Source: Thiorhodovibrio frisius
Lineage (GTDB): Bacteria > Pseudomonadota > Gammaproteobacteria > Chromatiales > Chromatiaceae
DNA length: 64,000 nucleotides
Direction: 5' to 3'
Assembly: GCF_033954835.1 (NCBI RefSeq)
Contig: NZ_CP121471.1
Location: 2,846,501-2,910,500 of the forward strand
The notes beneath the pieces are model-generated. The model was not told the origin of the DNA. It saw nothing but the letters and a program-made list of their open reading frames with translations, and searched no databases. This document shows, one piece after another, positions 8,305-18,104 of this stretch. The translations under genes were made by a program, and so were the position numbers. The stretch's first letter is position 1. The number at the start of each line of letters is the position of its first letter.

Positions 8305-9573
8305 TCACACCCGGGCGTCTTTGGGGACCACCACCACCCCCTCGGGCGAGACCGAAAAGCGCGCGCGATCCTCCTTGCGATCAAAACCGATGCGCGCCCC
8401 CGGCGAGACCACCACGTCTTTATCGAGTATGCACCGATTGAGCTCGGCTCCGGCGCCCACATGGACCCGGTCAAACAAAATGGCACCATCCACGATGGCA
8501 CCATCATCGACCTTGACACAGGGGGACAGCACGGACCGGTTGACAGCCCCACCGCAAATCAGCGCACCAGAAGCCAGCATGGAGTTAACAAACACTCCCT
8601 CGTTGCCTGAGTTGGGCCCCGGGACGGTTCGCGCCGGTGGATACTGGCCCTGATAGGTCAGAATGTTCCAGCCGGGCTGATAGAGATCCAGCGCCGGTCG
8701 CGCTTCCAGTAGCGACATGTGTGCCTGGTAATAGGCATCGACCGAGCCCAGATCGCTCCAGTAACCATCTTGCGACACCCGCCCGCGCTCACCTCCGAAG
8801 CGATACCCCACCGCCCGCGCTGCGCCTGAAGCTTGCAGCAGCGTGGCGACGAAATCCATCTCCGCATGCCCATTGCCAACCCGCACCAGATGGTCAAGCT
8901 GCTCGAGCAGGTAGTCTTTCCCGATCACCAAAACGCCCATTGGGGCCAACCCCGTTGGCGAATGCTCGCCAATCGGGCCTAGCAAGCCCGTGATGCGATG
9001 ATCCTCGCTGCACTCCACACGGTACGCACTCGGTGCGGAATTCTCTGTCACAGTGCGCAGCGCGGCGGTCACCTGTGCCTGCTGCTCATCATGAAAACGC
9101 AGTAACTCGGCATAATCCATCCGGTAGACGGCACCTCCGTCGAGCAGCAGCAGACGGCGCGCTGGATTGCGCTCAATGAGATAACGGTTCTGCCGCAAGG
9201 CATCCACAAGGCCCAGGTACCAGCCGCCATCGGCGCGCATTTGCGGTGGCAGCGGGGTGATGAATTCACCAAGCTCGGCATTGAACAGCGACCAACCATC
9301 GCGCAAATGCTTATGCAGCGAATGGGATCGATACTGCGTCAGCACCAGAATCTGGCGCAAGCCCGAGTGCAGACAGTTGGCCAACGAAAAGTCCACCACC
9401 CGATATTTGCCACCAAAGGGCACCGCTGCCTTGGTTCGTTCTTCGGTCAGTTCTGCGGGCGCACCACGTTCGGTGGCAACCAGAAACGTTAGGGTTTCGC
9501 TTGGCACGTCAATTTCTCCTTCGGCTATCCCTGGAAGGGTCGCGCGCGTCAGAATGCGCATGGTCCCGGCCAT
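8305..9573 (-). CDS. Degenerate ADP-glucose pyrophosphorylase paralogue (GlgC-like, probably non-catalytic)
   Basis: 422 residues that align along their whole length with GlgC: VPFGGKYRVVDFSLANCLHS, YWSDLGSVDAYYQAHMSLLE and the C-terminal left-handed beta-helix. The catalytic machinery is missing. The nucleotide-binding loop that should read AGGxGxRLxPLT is ATERGAPAELTEE at about 33-45. The catalytic Asp of GADHIYRM is replaced by Gly147 in DGGAVYRM. GTADA is GLVDA, and the FHEK substrate loop is not recognisable. A canonical glgC is present at 50654-51907. By analogy with GlgD and plant large subunits it may be a regulatory subunit, but that is inference. Start at 9573 or at the ATG at 9561. 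Confidence 0.85.
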   Translation of the reverse strand: MAGTMRILTRATLPGIAEGEIDVPSETLTFLVATERGAPAELTEERTKAAVPFGGKYRVVDFSLANCLHSGLRQILVLTQYRSHSLHKHLRDGWSLFNAELGEFITPLPPQMRADGGWYLGLVDALRQNRYLIERNPARRLLLLDGGAVYRMDYAELLRFHDEQQAQVTAALRTVTENSAPSAYRVECSEDHRITGLLGPIGEHSPTGLAPMGVLVIGKDYLLEQLDHLVRVGNGHAEMDFVATLLQASGAARAVGYRFGGERGRVSQDGYWSDLGSVDAYYQAHMSLLEARPALDLYQPGWNILTYQGQYPPARTVPGPNSGNEGVFVNSMLASGALICGGAVNRSVLSPCVKVDDGAIVDGAILFDRVHVGAGAELNRCILDKDVVVSPGARIGFDRKEDRARFSVSPEGVVVVPKDARV

Positions 9574-9926
9574 CCCGGAAAATGAAGCGACTGTTTCACC
9601 TTAAAGGGGCAATGGACCAGACCGAGCTGGCCAGACTCTTGACCGACTCTCAAACGCACAAGGATAACATGCCCATTCTGCAGGCAAGGGTGCTGCATTA
9701 GAGTGCATGGGGAACGGCCCCGATTCTTATTGCAGGAGCAAATGTGTTTTTGGTTTTGGGCTGGGTAGCCCGAAACAAGCCGAAAGTCCATGTCCGCTCG
9801 GAATAGTGGAAAATGACAGCGCGATTTCCCGGCAGAACCGGCTGACGCTATCATGCCGCATCCAACCAGTCACATCGGGCGCTCTCCGCAGGCGGGCGCG
9901 TCCTTCACAGTTAGAGACTCTTTCGT
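9574..9926. other. Intergenic region between the GlgC-like gene and folD
   Basis: About 350 bp between divergently transcribed genes. It should hold both promoters. Short frames exist on both strands but none has a ribosome-binding site or recognisable protein. No RNA gene was recognised. Confidence 0.4.
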
Positions 9927-10784
9927 ATGAGCGCACAGCTTCTCGACGGCAAGCAGATCGCTGCGGCGATTCGCGCCGAACTCAAGTCCCAGGTTGAGAC
10001 CCGCCTCCAGGCCGGTGCCGCGCGGCCCGGGCTGGCCGTGGTGCTGGTTGGCGCCAATCCAGCCTCTCAGGTCTATGTGCGCAACAAGCACAAAGCCTGC
10101 GCCGAGGTAGGCTTCCACTCCGAACGCCATGAGTTGTCAGAAAACACCAGCCAGGCCGAATTGCTCGCACTCATTGATCGGCTCAATGCCGATGTGCGCA
10201 TTCATGGCATCCTGGTGCAGCTGCCATTGCCGGATCAGATCGACGCCGAAGCGGTGATCGAGCGCATCGACCCGACCAAAGATGTCGATGGCTTTCATCC
10301 CTACAACGTCGGGCGGCTGTCGCTGCGCATGCCCTTGCTGCGCCCCTGCACCCCCAAGGGCGTGATGACGCTGCTTGCTCACACGGGCCAGTCGCTCGAA
10401 GGACTGGATGCAGTCGTCATCGGCCAATCCAATATCGTCGGCCGACCGATGGCACTGGAGCTACTGGCCGCGCGCTGCACCATCAGCGTCTGCCACAGCC
10501 GCACCCGGGATCTTGCCGCCAAGGCCCGCGCGGCCGATGTGCTGGTGGTCGCCATCGGTCGCGAGCGCTTTGTTCCTGGAGACTGGATCAAGCCCGGCGC
10601 CCTGGTGATCGATGTTGGCATGAATCGCGATCAGGACGGGCACCTGTGCGGCGATGTCGACTTTGATGCGGCGCGCACCCGCGCTGCTTGGATCACGCCC
10701 GTACCCGGCGGCGTGGGCCCCATGACCATCGCCAGCCTGCTTGAAAACACCCTGCAAGCCGCAGAGCTGGCCGCCAGAAACTGA
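9927..10784 (+). CDS. folD: Bifunctional methylenetetrahydrofolate dehydrogenase / cyclohydrolase
   Basis: 285 residues with the FolD signatures: [17 protein letters not shown] (catalytic Lys in the YxxxK pattern), [43 protein letters not shown] (nucleotide binding) and the C-terminal [20 protein letters not shown]. It interconverts 5,10-methylene-, methenyl- and 10-formyl-tetrahydrofolate with NADP. Length and start are typical of the family. It appears monocistronic. Confidence 0.97.
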   Translation: MSAQLLDGKQIAAAIRAELKSQVETRLQAGAARPGLAVVLVGANPASQVYVRNKHKACAEVGFHSERHELSENTSQAELLALIDRLNADVRIHGILVQLPLPDQIDAEAVIERIDPTKDVDGFHPYNVGRLSLRMPLLRPCTPKGVMTLLAHTGQSLEGLDAVVIGQSNIVGRPMALELLAARCTISVCHSRTRDLAAKARAADVLVVAIGRERFVPGDWIKPGALVIDVGMNRDQDGHLCGDVDFDAARTRAAWITPVPGGVGPMTIASLLENTLQAAELAARN

Positions 10785-11030
10785 CACCGACGATTCCCCC
10801 GGCATTTGCGCTCGCGATTGTCCCCAGGCATGGCAACCCGCACATGGCCAGATATTGACTTCCCGGCAATATCACCCATATTCGTCAGGGTAGAGCCCAG
10901 CGCGTGCTTTCGCCATGCGCGTCGGGGTCACAGGGCGGGGTTCAATCCAGCCCAGAACACCAAAGGGACACCACCGCAGGCTTTTCATTTTTCGCCAATG
11001 CGTTACCCTTGGCGTTCCTTGCATTCCATC

Positions 11031-11058
11031 GCCGCGACGAGTCGCGGCTCCTATTTTT
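11031..11058. repeat. REP-like palindrome upstream of cytochrome c'
   Basis: Perfect 8-bp arms GCCGCGAC / GTCGCGGC separated by GA, then TCCTATTTTT. It has the look of a REP element (stem followed by a short CTCCTA-type tail) and resembles the palindromes at 32464, 32521 and 34652. It lies 33 bp upstream of the cytochrome c' start, so it could alternatively be a transcript hairpin. Confidence 0.5.
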
Positions 11059-11080
11059 CAACTAAACGGAGTCGATTCTA

Positions 11081-11548
11081 ATGAAGCATCTCAGCACTCT
11101 TTCAGCCACAGCCCTTCTGTCCCTCAGCCTCGCCGGCGGCGCCATCGCTGCCGACCTCAAGCCCGAGGAGCAGATCGAAACCCGCCAGGCCGGCTACCAA
11201 TTCATGTCCTGGAACATGGGCAAAATCAAAGCAAGCCTCAGCGGCGACTACAACCAAGAGACGGTACAAAAAGCCGCTGAAGCCATTGCCGGCATTGCCA
11301 ACTCGGGCATGGGCGCACTCTACGGCCCTGGCACGGACAAGGACGTCAATGGGGTCAAAACCCGCGTGAAGCCCGAGCTTTTCACCGAACAGGCCGAGGT
11401 TGGCAAGGTCGCGGGAGATTTTGTCGCCGCAGCCAACAACATGGCTGAAGTCGCGGCCACGGGTGACGAGGCCGAGGTCAAGCAGGCCTTTGGCGCTCTG
11501 GGCGAGTCCTGCAAAGCCTGCCACAAGCAGTTCCGCAAGGACGACTGA
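11081..11548 (+). CDS. Cytochrome c' (periplasmic, class II)
   Basis: 155 residues with a cleavable signal peptide (cleavage after AIAA, about residue 23) and the class II layout: a four-helix bundle with one C-terminal haem site, CKACH at 144-148. Cytochromes c' bind NO or CO at a five-coordinate haem and are typical of purple bacteria. A GGAG ribosome-binding site precedes the ATG. It is convergent with a cytochrome b561 gene, the usual partner in these genomes. Confidence 0.93.
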   Translation: MKHLSTLSATALLSLSLAGGAIAADLKPEEQIETRQAGYQFMSWNMGKIKASLSGDYNQETVQKAAEAIAGIANSGMGALYGPGTDKDVNGVKTRVKPELFTEQAEVGKVAGDFVAAANNMAEVAATGDEAEVKQAFGALGESCKACHKQFRKDD

Positions 11549-11572
11549 TCCCGCCCGCCTTTCTCCCCCGGA

Positions 11573-11631
11573 ACCCCTGGAACTCAGCGAACACTCGGCC
11601 AGCCACATCAACTGGCCGAGCATCCAGGGGT
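11573..11631. terminator. Nested inverted repeat between convergent genes
   Basis: Outer arms ACCCCTGG / CCAGGGGT (11573-11580, 11624-11631) enclose inner arms CTCGGCCAG / CTGGCCGAG (11594-11602, 11612-11620). It lies 24 bp after the cytochrome c' stop and just before the stop of the convergent b561 gene, which suits a bidirectional terminator, although no T-run follows on either side. Confidence 0.5.
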
Positions 11632-11636
11632 GTCCG

Positions 11637-12326
11637 TCACCAGGCCGGCGGCGGTGCCGCCGGTGGTGGTGGCGGTAACAGACCGCCCGCCCCGATCCAA
11701 ACCACCAGCGCGGCCACCAACAGCGCCACCAACAAGGCCAACAGACCGCCACCTTGGGCCGGTTTTGCCTGCGCCGACTCGACCGACTTCATCCCCGTCA
11801 CCATGGGCCGAATGAGATTCTGCCGCCGCACCAGGGTATAAAAGAGCGCGGCCAGAATATGCAGCGCCACCAGCGCGCCGATCAGCCAAATGGCCTGACG
11901 GTGCAGACCGCTCAGGTCGTTACTGACTCCTTTAGAGACCAGATCGTATAAAGGGCCCCGGAAGGCGATATCATCGTTTGCAAACAGCCCGCTGAGCACC
12001 TGAAACACTAGCACCGCCAGCAGCGCAAACACCGACAGAGCCCCTAGTGGATTATGGCCAAGCCCATGCCAACGCCCCTGGATGTAAGCCAGAATGCGCG
12101 CCGGCGTCGGCACAAAGTCGGCAAACCGGGCGTAAGTCGAGCCGACAAAGCCCCACACTAAGCGAAAACTCAAAAGCCCCAGGATGGCCAGTCCCGTGCG
12201 TTCGTGCCAGACCATCCAATTTCCCCCTTGCAGCCCGGTCAAAAAAGCCACCAGCACCAGCAGCGCCAGCGACCAGTGGAACAGGCGAGTGGGTCCATCC
12301 CAGATGCGGATAGATTGCAGCGTCAT
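11637..12326 (-). CDS. Cytochrome b561 family membrane protein
   Basis: 229 residues with four main transmembrane helices and the di-haem b561/Ni-Fe-hydrogenase b-subunit pattern. It starts IRIWDGPTRLFHWSLALLVL (haem His in RLFHW), with further helix histidines (NWMVWHERTG, SGLHRQAIWLIGALVALHIL). A fifth hydrophobic segment and a proline-rich tail (PPPPPAAPPP) close the protein. Such proteins pass electrons between the quinone pool and periplasmic cytochromes. The ATG at 12326 has an AAGGAGAAG ribosome-binding site. Convergent with cytochrome c'. Confidence 0.88.
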   Translation of the reverse strand: MTLQSIRIWDGPTRLFHWSLALLVLVAFLTGLQGGNWMVWHERTGLAILGLLSFRLVWGFVGSTYARFADFVPTPARILAYIQGRWHGLGHNPLGALSVFALLAVLVFQVLSGLFANDDIAFRGPLYDLVSKGVSNDLSGLHRQAIWLIGALVALHILAALFYTLVRRQNLIRPMVTGMKSVESAQAKPAQGGGLLALLVALLVAALVVWIGAGGLLPPPPPAAPPPAW

Positions 12327-12554
12327 CGATTCTTCTCCTTGCAAGGCAATTTATCGCTTCGTCCTTATTGTCGCCCGTCACTGCCATCATTTCCAGCACA
12401 GGCACGCCGATGCACTGCCCCCCGTCAGCCCCGTTGCCGCCACCAGCAACCACGCATTGCCTCCTATGGCTATGTTCCGCATGTCCCGCCGGCGCGCACG
12501 CGTTATCATTCGGGCCAACAGTCTCGTTTCAATTCCAACAACGGCTCAGCACCC

Positions 12555-14312
12555 ATGCCTGGATCGCGTTACTGCACCGCTCTCGGTGCAGCCTTCATGT
12601 TGCTTTTCTCAATCGCAACAGCGGTGGCGGACACCGCGCCGGCCACGCTGCGCCTGTCGCAAAGCTGGCAGGCCGGAGCGGACATCACCGCCTATCTCGA
12701 TGTTCGCGACCAAGACGGGCAGGCGGTTTCCGGCCTGGATGCCTCGCAACTCTATGCCACCATCGGCCCGCAGGTGGCGGGTGTCACCGCTGTCGAGTCC
12801 TTCGCCGCGACTGATGAGGGCGTGCTTTACCTCTTCCTGATTGATCGCTCGCGCTCCCTGTCCGCCGCCCGCTTCGCCGAAATCCGCGCCGCACTCACAG
12901 CCTGGGTCACCGCGCTGGAGCCGACCGATAGTGCGGCGCTCATCACCTTCGGCGAGCGGGTCGACACCCTGGTCGCGCCGACCTCGGATCAGGCTGTGTT
13001 GAAGGATGCCATTGCCGCCCTGACACCAACCGACAACCGCACAGCGCTGCATCAAGGTCTGGCGCGTGGAATCTCGCTTGGCCAGCAACAGGTCGCGGAC
13101 TGGCCGCACCGGCGCGCCATCGTGATCCTGAGCGATGGACTTGAAGATGCACCCGGCGGCATGACGACGGACGAAGTATTGAGCCGGCTGGCTGAGAATC
13201 CAGTCCCTATTTATGCCATTGGGCTGAGCGCCGTGCGCGATGCCACTCGCCGCGAGGCAGGACTAGCGACGCTCGGGCGCTTCGCGCGGGAATCCGGCGG
13301 CCTCTATCTGGACGCCAACCGCGCAAGCGATCTGGCCGCCACCTACGCCGAGATGCGCGGACACATTCGCGCAGTACAGCGGGTGCAACTGCATTGCGCC
13401 GATTGTGTGCTCGATGGCAATCGCTACCGATTGCAGATCACCTTGCTGACCGAGGACGGCCTGCGCCTGAGCAACGGCACCGATCTGCGCCTGTTGCCAC
13501 TGCCGCCCAATGCCGAAGTTGGGGACAGCGCCACCGATGACGCATCGGATGAGGAGCCCTCCGCGCCCGCGACTGAGGCCGCTGCATCCGATGACGATGC
13601 CGAGGCTCCGTCTGCTCCAGAATCCGCTCCGGAATCCCCATCAAGCACGAGCACCCCGGAGGCGGAAACAGCCGCTACGTCAGAATCTACTCCGGCACCA
13701 TTTGCCGAAATCGATTCGCGTTGGCTCCTTCTCGCGGCGGCACTGGCTAGCCTGTTGCTGCTGTTGATCATCTTGGCAATTCGAGGCCGCGCCCAGCGGC
13801 GCCGACAAGCAGAGACCAATGCGAATGCCCCGTCATCAGAGCCACCGTCGCCCCACTTGGACGCCGCAAGTGACGCCATCGCGGGTGCAGAAGATGACGC
13901 TTTATCACTGGACCAAGACGTTTTCGCAACAACCAACCCTGCCCCGCCGACCCAACCGGCAAGCGCGCCCTTCACGCAACCTTCGCCCCCGCCGTCCCCC
14001 ATCAATAACGGCCCGCCCCTGCGTCTTGCCTTCGTCACCGGCCCGCAGCGAGGCGCCACGGTCAAGCTGTCGCTGGGCCAGCCTGCAGTGCTCGGTCGAG
14101 CGCTAAGAAATGCGCTTGCGGTGACCGATGACGCGGAAATCTCCGGGCGCCATGCCGAGATCGAGCGGCTTGCCAACAACCAGCTGGTACTGCGCGATCT
14201 CGGGTCAACCAACGGCACCCGCCTAAACGGCGTCCGCATTCAGGGGACGCATCCGCTCAACCCTGGCGATCTGATCGGCGTCGGACAGACCGACCTGCGG
14301 GTGCTGGCATGA
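12555..14312 (+). CDS. Membrane-anchored vWA-FHA protein
   Basis: 585 residues. Order: signal peptide (1-26), a von Willebrand factor A domain (about 85-275) with an intact MIDAS motif DRSRS at 97-101 and SDG at 193, an Asp/Glu/Ser/Pro-rich linker, one transmembrane helix (390-409) followed by Arg-rich residues, then a cytoplasmic FHA domain (487-585; GR at 514, SGRH at 530-533, STNGT at 551-555). The expected topology is vWA outside and phosphothreonine-binding FHA inside. It overlaps the PP2C gene by ATGA. The start is the ATG at 12555; the frame is open further upstream but there encodes no signal peptide. Confidence 0.85.
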   Translation: MPGSRYCTALGAAFMLLFSIATAVADTAPATLRLSQSWQAGADITAYLDVRDQDGQAVSGLDASQLYATIGPQVAGVTAVESFAATDEGVLYLFLIDRSRSLSAARFAEIRAALTAWVTALEPTDSAALITFGERVDTLVAPTSDQAVLKDAIAALTPTDNRTALHQGLARGISLGQQQVADWPHRRAIVILSDGLEDAPGGMTTDEVLSRLAENPVPIYAIGLSAVRDATRREAGLATLGRFARESGGLYLDANRASDLAATYAEMRGHIRAVQRVQLHCADCVLDGNRYRLQITLLTEDGLRLSNGTDLRLLPLPPNAEVGDSATDDASDEEPSAPATEAAASDDDAEAPSAPESAPESPSSTSTPEAETAATSESTPAPFAEIDSRWLLLAAALASLLLLLIILAIRGRAQRRRQAETNANAPSSEPPSPHLDAASDAIAGAEDDALSLDQDVFATTNPAPPTQPASAPFTQPSPPPSPINNGPPLRLAFVTGPQRGATVKLSLGQPAVLGRALRNALAVTDDAEISGRHAEIERLANNQLVLRDLGSTNGTRLNGVRIQGTHPLNPGDLIGVGQTDLRVLA

Positions 14313-15292
14313 CCATTGCGCCATCCCCCACTGCCGCTCCAGCCCCGATCATCACACCCGGCAATGGGCAGTGGATCGGCGCGCGCGGCGAGCAGCAGGA
14401 CGCCTTTGGCTTTCACGGCTTCGATGATCCCGACTTCCGCGCCCACGGTGGCGTGCTCGCCGTGCTCGCCGATGGCATGGGCGGACTGCAACAAGGGCGT
14501 GCCGCCAGCCAGCTCGCCGTCACCACCCTGCGCCAGACCTATGCCACCAAAGCGCCCGAGGAGTCCATTCCCAATGCCCTGGACCGCGCGCTCCAGGCCG
14601 CGAACACCGCCGTCTACCAACTGGCAATGGAGTCGGACGGAGAAGGCCAGGTAGGCACCACTCTGGTCGCCGCAGTCGCCCACGCGCACGGTATCGACTG
14701 GGTCAATGTCGGCGACAGCCGGCTCTATGGTTATCGCGCGGCAGAGGATCAGCTGACCCAACTCAGTCAGGACCACAACTATGCTGTCATCCTGCAAACG
14801 CAGGTCGCTGCGGGCACGCTCGAACAGGCCGATGCCGATGCCCATCCTGACCGAGCCGCCCTAGTCAGCTTCATCGGCTTGAAGCAGATCCCCTACATCG
14901 ACACCGGAACCAAAAAGATGCCATTGGCCCCTGGTGATCGCCTGCTGTTATGCAGCGACGGCGTCCATGGCCGACTTTCCGACGAGCACTTGCACGAACT
15001 CATTCGCCAGCCAGCACAACCAGCCGCCGAGGCCATGATCGCCACGCTAAAGGCCGCAGCCTATCCCCGGCAAGACAACGCAACTCTGGCCATTCTGGCC
15101 GCAGAAGCTGCCGCAGCACCAGAGCCAAACAGCGGTACAAAAGATCGGCCATCTCCCCCGCGCTGGTCAAAATGGCACCTGCTCGCCCTGAGCGCACTGC
15201 TCTTGCTGGCGCTCGGCATCGGCATCGGGCTGTCGCTGCGCTTTGGCCAAACGCCCGAAGTTGAGCCTGAACCCGAGTCGGATCATCTTTAA
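14309..15292 (+). CDS. PP2C-family Ser/Thr phosphatase with C-terminal membrane anchor
   Basis: 327 residues. PP2C metal-site motifs are intact: QQDAFG (Asp31), LADGMGG (55-59), GDSR (135-138), SDG (216-218) and DN (256-257). A Pro/Ser-rich linker leads to one transmembrane helix (290-310), so the phosphatase faces the cytoplasm. It should remove phosphates placed by the kinase at 20220 on FHA ligands. It is translationally coupled to the vWA-FHA gene. Its continuation to the rest of the signalling cluster is broken by the gene pair that follows. Confidence 0.87.
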   Translation: MTIAPSPTAAPAPIITPGNGQWIGARGEQQDAFGFHGFDDPDFRAHGGVLAVLADGMGGLQQGRAASQLAVTTLRQTYATKAPEESIPNALDRALQAANTAVYQLAMESDGEGQVGTTLVAAVAHAHGIDWVNVGDSRLYGYRAAEDQLTQLSQDHNYAVILQTQVAAGTLEQADADAHPDRAALVSFIGLKQIPYIDTGTKKMPLAPGDRLLLCSDGVHGRLSDEHLHELIRQPAQPAAEAMIATLKAAAYPRQDNATLAILAAEAAAAPEPNSGTKDRPSPPRWSKWHLLALSALLLLALGIGIGLSLRFGQTPEVEPEPESDHL

Positions 15293-15320
15293 CCGCAACT
15301 CAATCGCGCTGCAAAAAAAC

Positions 15321-18095
15321 ATGCCACTGGAACCAACAGAACGCTGGCACGACGAGATTCCTGGAACTCGCTGGTTCCGCGCGGATCTGCACCTGCACAC
15401 CCTGGACGACCCCTACATTGCGCTACCGCCGGGCATTGAGGGTGAACGCGATGACCCCGCCGTGCTGAAGGCCTATGCGGAGCACTTTCTCGACGCAGCC
15501 GTTGCACAGGGGATCGAGGTTCTGGGACTGACTCCACACGCACCCAGTATCAAAGCCGGCCTCTCTGCGGCCTGGACGATCATCACGACCTGGGAAAGCG
15601 GCTACCAGCCATCCAGTGGCCGTGCCTATCGCGACCTGATCTATGCCGTTTACCCTGGTTTCGAACCGAGCTTCGCGGACGGCAACAACGGAATCCACCT
15701 CATCTTTCTGTTTGATCCGACCGTTGGGAAGGAACAGTACCTCAACGCATTCAGCGCCATCATGGCCGGCCGTCCAGGCTACGAAGGCAAGAATCTCCAC
15801 CAGACGCTAAAGGCACCCAAGGAGGTATTCGCGGAACTGGATGATCGCTTATCCATTGGAAAAGGCAACTACCTTGTCATCGCTGCGCATCCGCTACAAC
15901 AGAATGGCCTACTATCCCGCCCCGGTCACTATATCACCGACTTGGCCGGTGGTCATATCCACGCGGCTGAATTGCGACGCAACAGGACTCTCAGTGAAGA
16001 CTTGGGGGATAACTCAAAGTTGCGCCATGCCTTCGAGAAAGGCCGCGTTGCGCTCTATCACAGCAGCGATGCCATTAAGCTCGCAGACCCCAACATCGCG
16101 CCCACCGATCAAGCGCTCGGCTACCGCTTTGCACTCCTAAAACTGGCCAGTCCCAGCTTGGAAGCCCTGAAACAAGCCTTTCTCGGTCGCGACTCAAGGT
16201 TACGCATTCCTTATATCAGGGACGCTGCGGGTCAATTCGTCCAAGACCCTCATCTGCCAGTACCCGTGCCGCAGGGGCATGACGCCAGGCCCTGGATCCG
16301 CGAGATTCGCGTGCTGGGCGGCGCCTCCTTTCTGCGCGACCAGATCTTCAGATTCAGCCCGGATCTCACCGGTATCATCGGCGGCAGCATGACCGGTAAG
16401 TCGACCTTGCTTGACGGCCTGCGGCTGATCTTCGGCGGCGAGCAAGCGATGCCAAACCGGGCCACATCGCTCGGGCAGAATGCCCTGGCACGGGCTCAGA
16501 ATAGATTCCTGTCCGGTGGTACCCAGGTCGAGATGGAGAGTCCGGCCGGTGATCTTGCACGACCGGTGGCAGAGCGGTTCGCACCACGCTTCTTTTCGCA
16601 AGGGGAGCTAAAGTCCTTGGCTGAAGACGACGAGGGGATTGAGCATCTGCTGTTTCATCTCATTCCAGGGCGTGGCGGCGCGCTGCTGGCACAGCGCGAC
16701 ACGCTTAACAGCATCGATCAACGTATCGCCAAGGCAGTGCCTCGTCTGACCCGTCTCCAAGCGCAGGTCGCAGAGGCCGAACAGGAGTTGCAGCGCACGG
16801 CAGAGGCGCGCGAGGCCATGAAGCAGTTCGAGCAAGCCGGCACCCCAGCCCTACCGCCCGCTCAGCAAGATGCGGCGCGGGCCAAAACATTTGCATCCGA
16901 CGCAAAGGACCAGATTGAGCGCGCTTTGGAGATGTCGGAGGCGCTCGGTACCCTGAGCTTGCCGGTATTCAACAGCCCGGAGATCAGAGCGTCCCTTTCC
17001 CCGCCAGAGCCTGCCGATACTGCCGACGCGGCATCGCTGCTCAACAAGGCCAAAGCGCAGGCAGAGGCGGTCTTTACAGCTTTGAAGTCCATTGGCGAGA
17101 TGGCCAATGCCACCGAGGCCGCCGCGAACACTCGCCTGGCACAGATGACCGCACAGGTACAGGCCGCCTTGGTTGCAACCGGGCGGAGCGCAAGCGATCT
17201 GAATCAGTTCGAGGCTTATGCCAAAACGGCCCAGCACCACGACAGCTTTCTGGCTGCGTTGCAAGGAAAAACGCTGGAATTTGAGAAGGCATTTAAGGGA
17301 TTTCAGGCGGATCTGGTGGAGCGGGATGCGTTGATTAAGACGCATCGCACGGAGGTCGAACAGATCTGCCGCGAAGTGGAGACCCGATTCGCGGGCCGGG
17401 TCGTGGTCGCCGTCGATCCGGAGGGGAGACGCGGCCCGCTGGAGTCCTGGATGCTTGGGTTGCGCAATCCGGGGATCTCCCGTTGGTGGAACAGCGGCGG
17501 GTCGCAGTCAGCCACGCCGACGAAGCTACGCGCCGTCATTGGAGCCTTCACTAAGCAGGACTTGGAACAAGCGCAGACACAGGCCAAGGCGCTCGGAATG
17601 TCCGACGCTGTCGCGACATCCTTCTTGGAACAGATCGCACCCTGGGCACGCCAACTGGAGGTTTGGGCACTGCGAAGCCCTGACCGCTATCGTATCCGCT
17701 GGGTAGAGGATGGCACCCCGAAGGATCTCGATGACCTGTCGGGTGGACGCCGGGTGGCCGTGCTGCTGTCTTTGATTCTGGAGAGCGATGATCCGACGCC
17801 TCTGTTCGTCGATCAACCTGAGGACGAGTTAGATAATCGCTTTCTGAACGAGACAATCATCCCGGCCTTGCATCGACTGAAGGGCAAGCGGCAAGTCGTC
17901 TTTGCCACGCACAATGCCAATCTGGTGGTCAACGGCGACGCGGATCAGGTCATCGCCCTGGAAGCAGACGCGCAACATGGCCGGGTCTACGCCGCCGGTG
18001 CCATCGAGAATGACGCGGTTCGCACGGCCATTGTCCGCACGCTTGACGGCGGCGACGATGCCTTTGGTCTGCGCCGGAAAAAGTACGGTTTCTAG
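15321..18095 (+). CDS. PHP-domain SMC/RecN-like ATPase (TrlF-type)
   Basis: 924 residues. The N-terminal PHP-like metallo-hydrolase domain has RADLHLHT (metal His pair at 24 and 26), IAAHPLQQ (about 187-194) and HSSDAIK (about 247-253). It is fused to an SMC-like ATPase with Walker A GGSMTGKS (about 354-361), a long helical coiled-coil middle (about 450-720), signature LSGGRR (about 806-811) and Walker B LFVDQPEDELDN (from 828), followed by FATHN. PHP-SMC fusions occur in defence-type neighbourhoods. The AlbA_2 gene follows after 9 bp. The ATG at 15321 is chosen because the frame upstream overlaps the phosphatase gene. Confidence 0.8.
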   Translation: MPLEPTERWHDEIPGTRWFRADLHLHTLDDPYIALPPGIEGERDDPAVLKAYAEHFLDAAVAQGIEVLGLTPHAPSIKAGLSAAWTIITTWESGYQPSSGRAYRDLIYAVYPGFEPSFADGNNGIHLIFLFDPTVGKEQYLNAFSAIMAGRPGYEGKNLHQTLKAPKEVFAELDDRLSIGKGNYLVIAAHPLQQNGLLSRPGHYITDLAGGHIHAAELRRNRTLSEDLGDNSKLRHAFEKGRVALYHSSDAIKLADPNIAPTDQALGYRFALLKLASPSLEALKQAFLGRDSRLRIPYIRDAAGQFVQDPHLPVPVPQGHDARPWIREIRVLGGASFLRDQIFRFSPDLTGIIGGSMTGKSTLLDGLRLIFGGEQAMPNRATSLGQNALARAQNRFLSGGTQVEMESPAGDLARPVAERFAPRFFSQGELKSLAEDDEGIEHLLFHLIPGRGGALLAQRDTLNSIDQRIAKAVPRLTRLQAQVAEAEQELQRTAEAREAMKQFEQAGTPALPPAQQDAARAKTFASDAKDQIERALEMSEALGTLSLPVFNSPEIRASLSPPEPADTADAASLLNKAKAQAEAVFTALKSIGEMANATEAAANTRLAQMTAQVQAALVATGRSASDLNQFEAYAKTAQHHDSFLAALQGKTLEFEKAFKGFQADLVERDALIKTHRTEVEQICREVETRFAGRVVVAVDPEGRRGPLESWMLGLRNPGISRWWNSGGSQSATPTKLRAVIGAFTKQDLEQAQTQAKALGMSDAVATSFLEQIAPWARQLEVWALRSPDRYRIRWVEDGTPKDLDDLSGGRRVAVLLSLILESDDPTPLFVDQPEDELDNRFLNETIIPALHRLKGKRQVVFATHNANLVVNGDADQVIALEADAQHGRVYAAGAIENDAVRTAIVRTLDGGDDAFGLRRKKYGF

Positions 18096-18104
18096 GAGAC
18101 GATC

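Noticed and set aside
12204-12554. Upstream extension of the vWA-FHA reading frame
   Set aside because: It overlaps the start of the b561 gene on the other strand and would bury the signal peptide; the ATG at 12555 is preferred.
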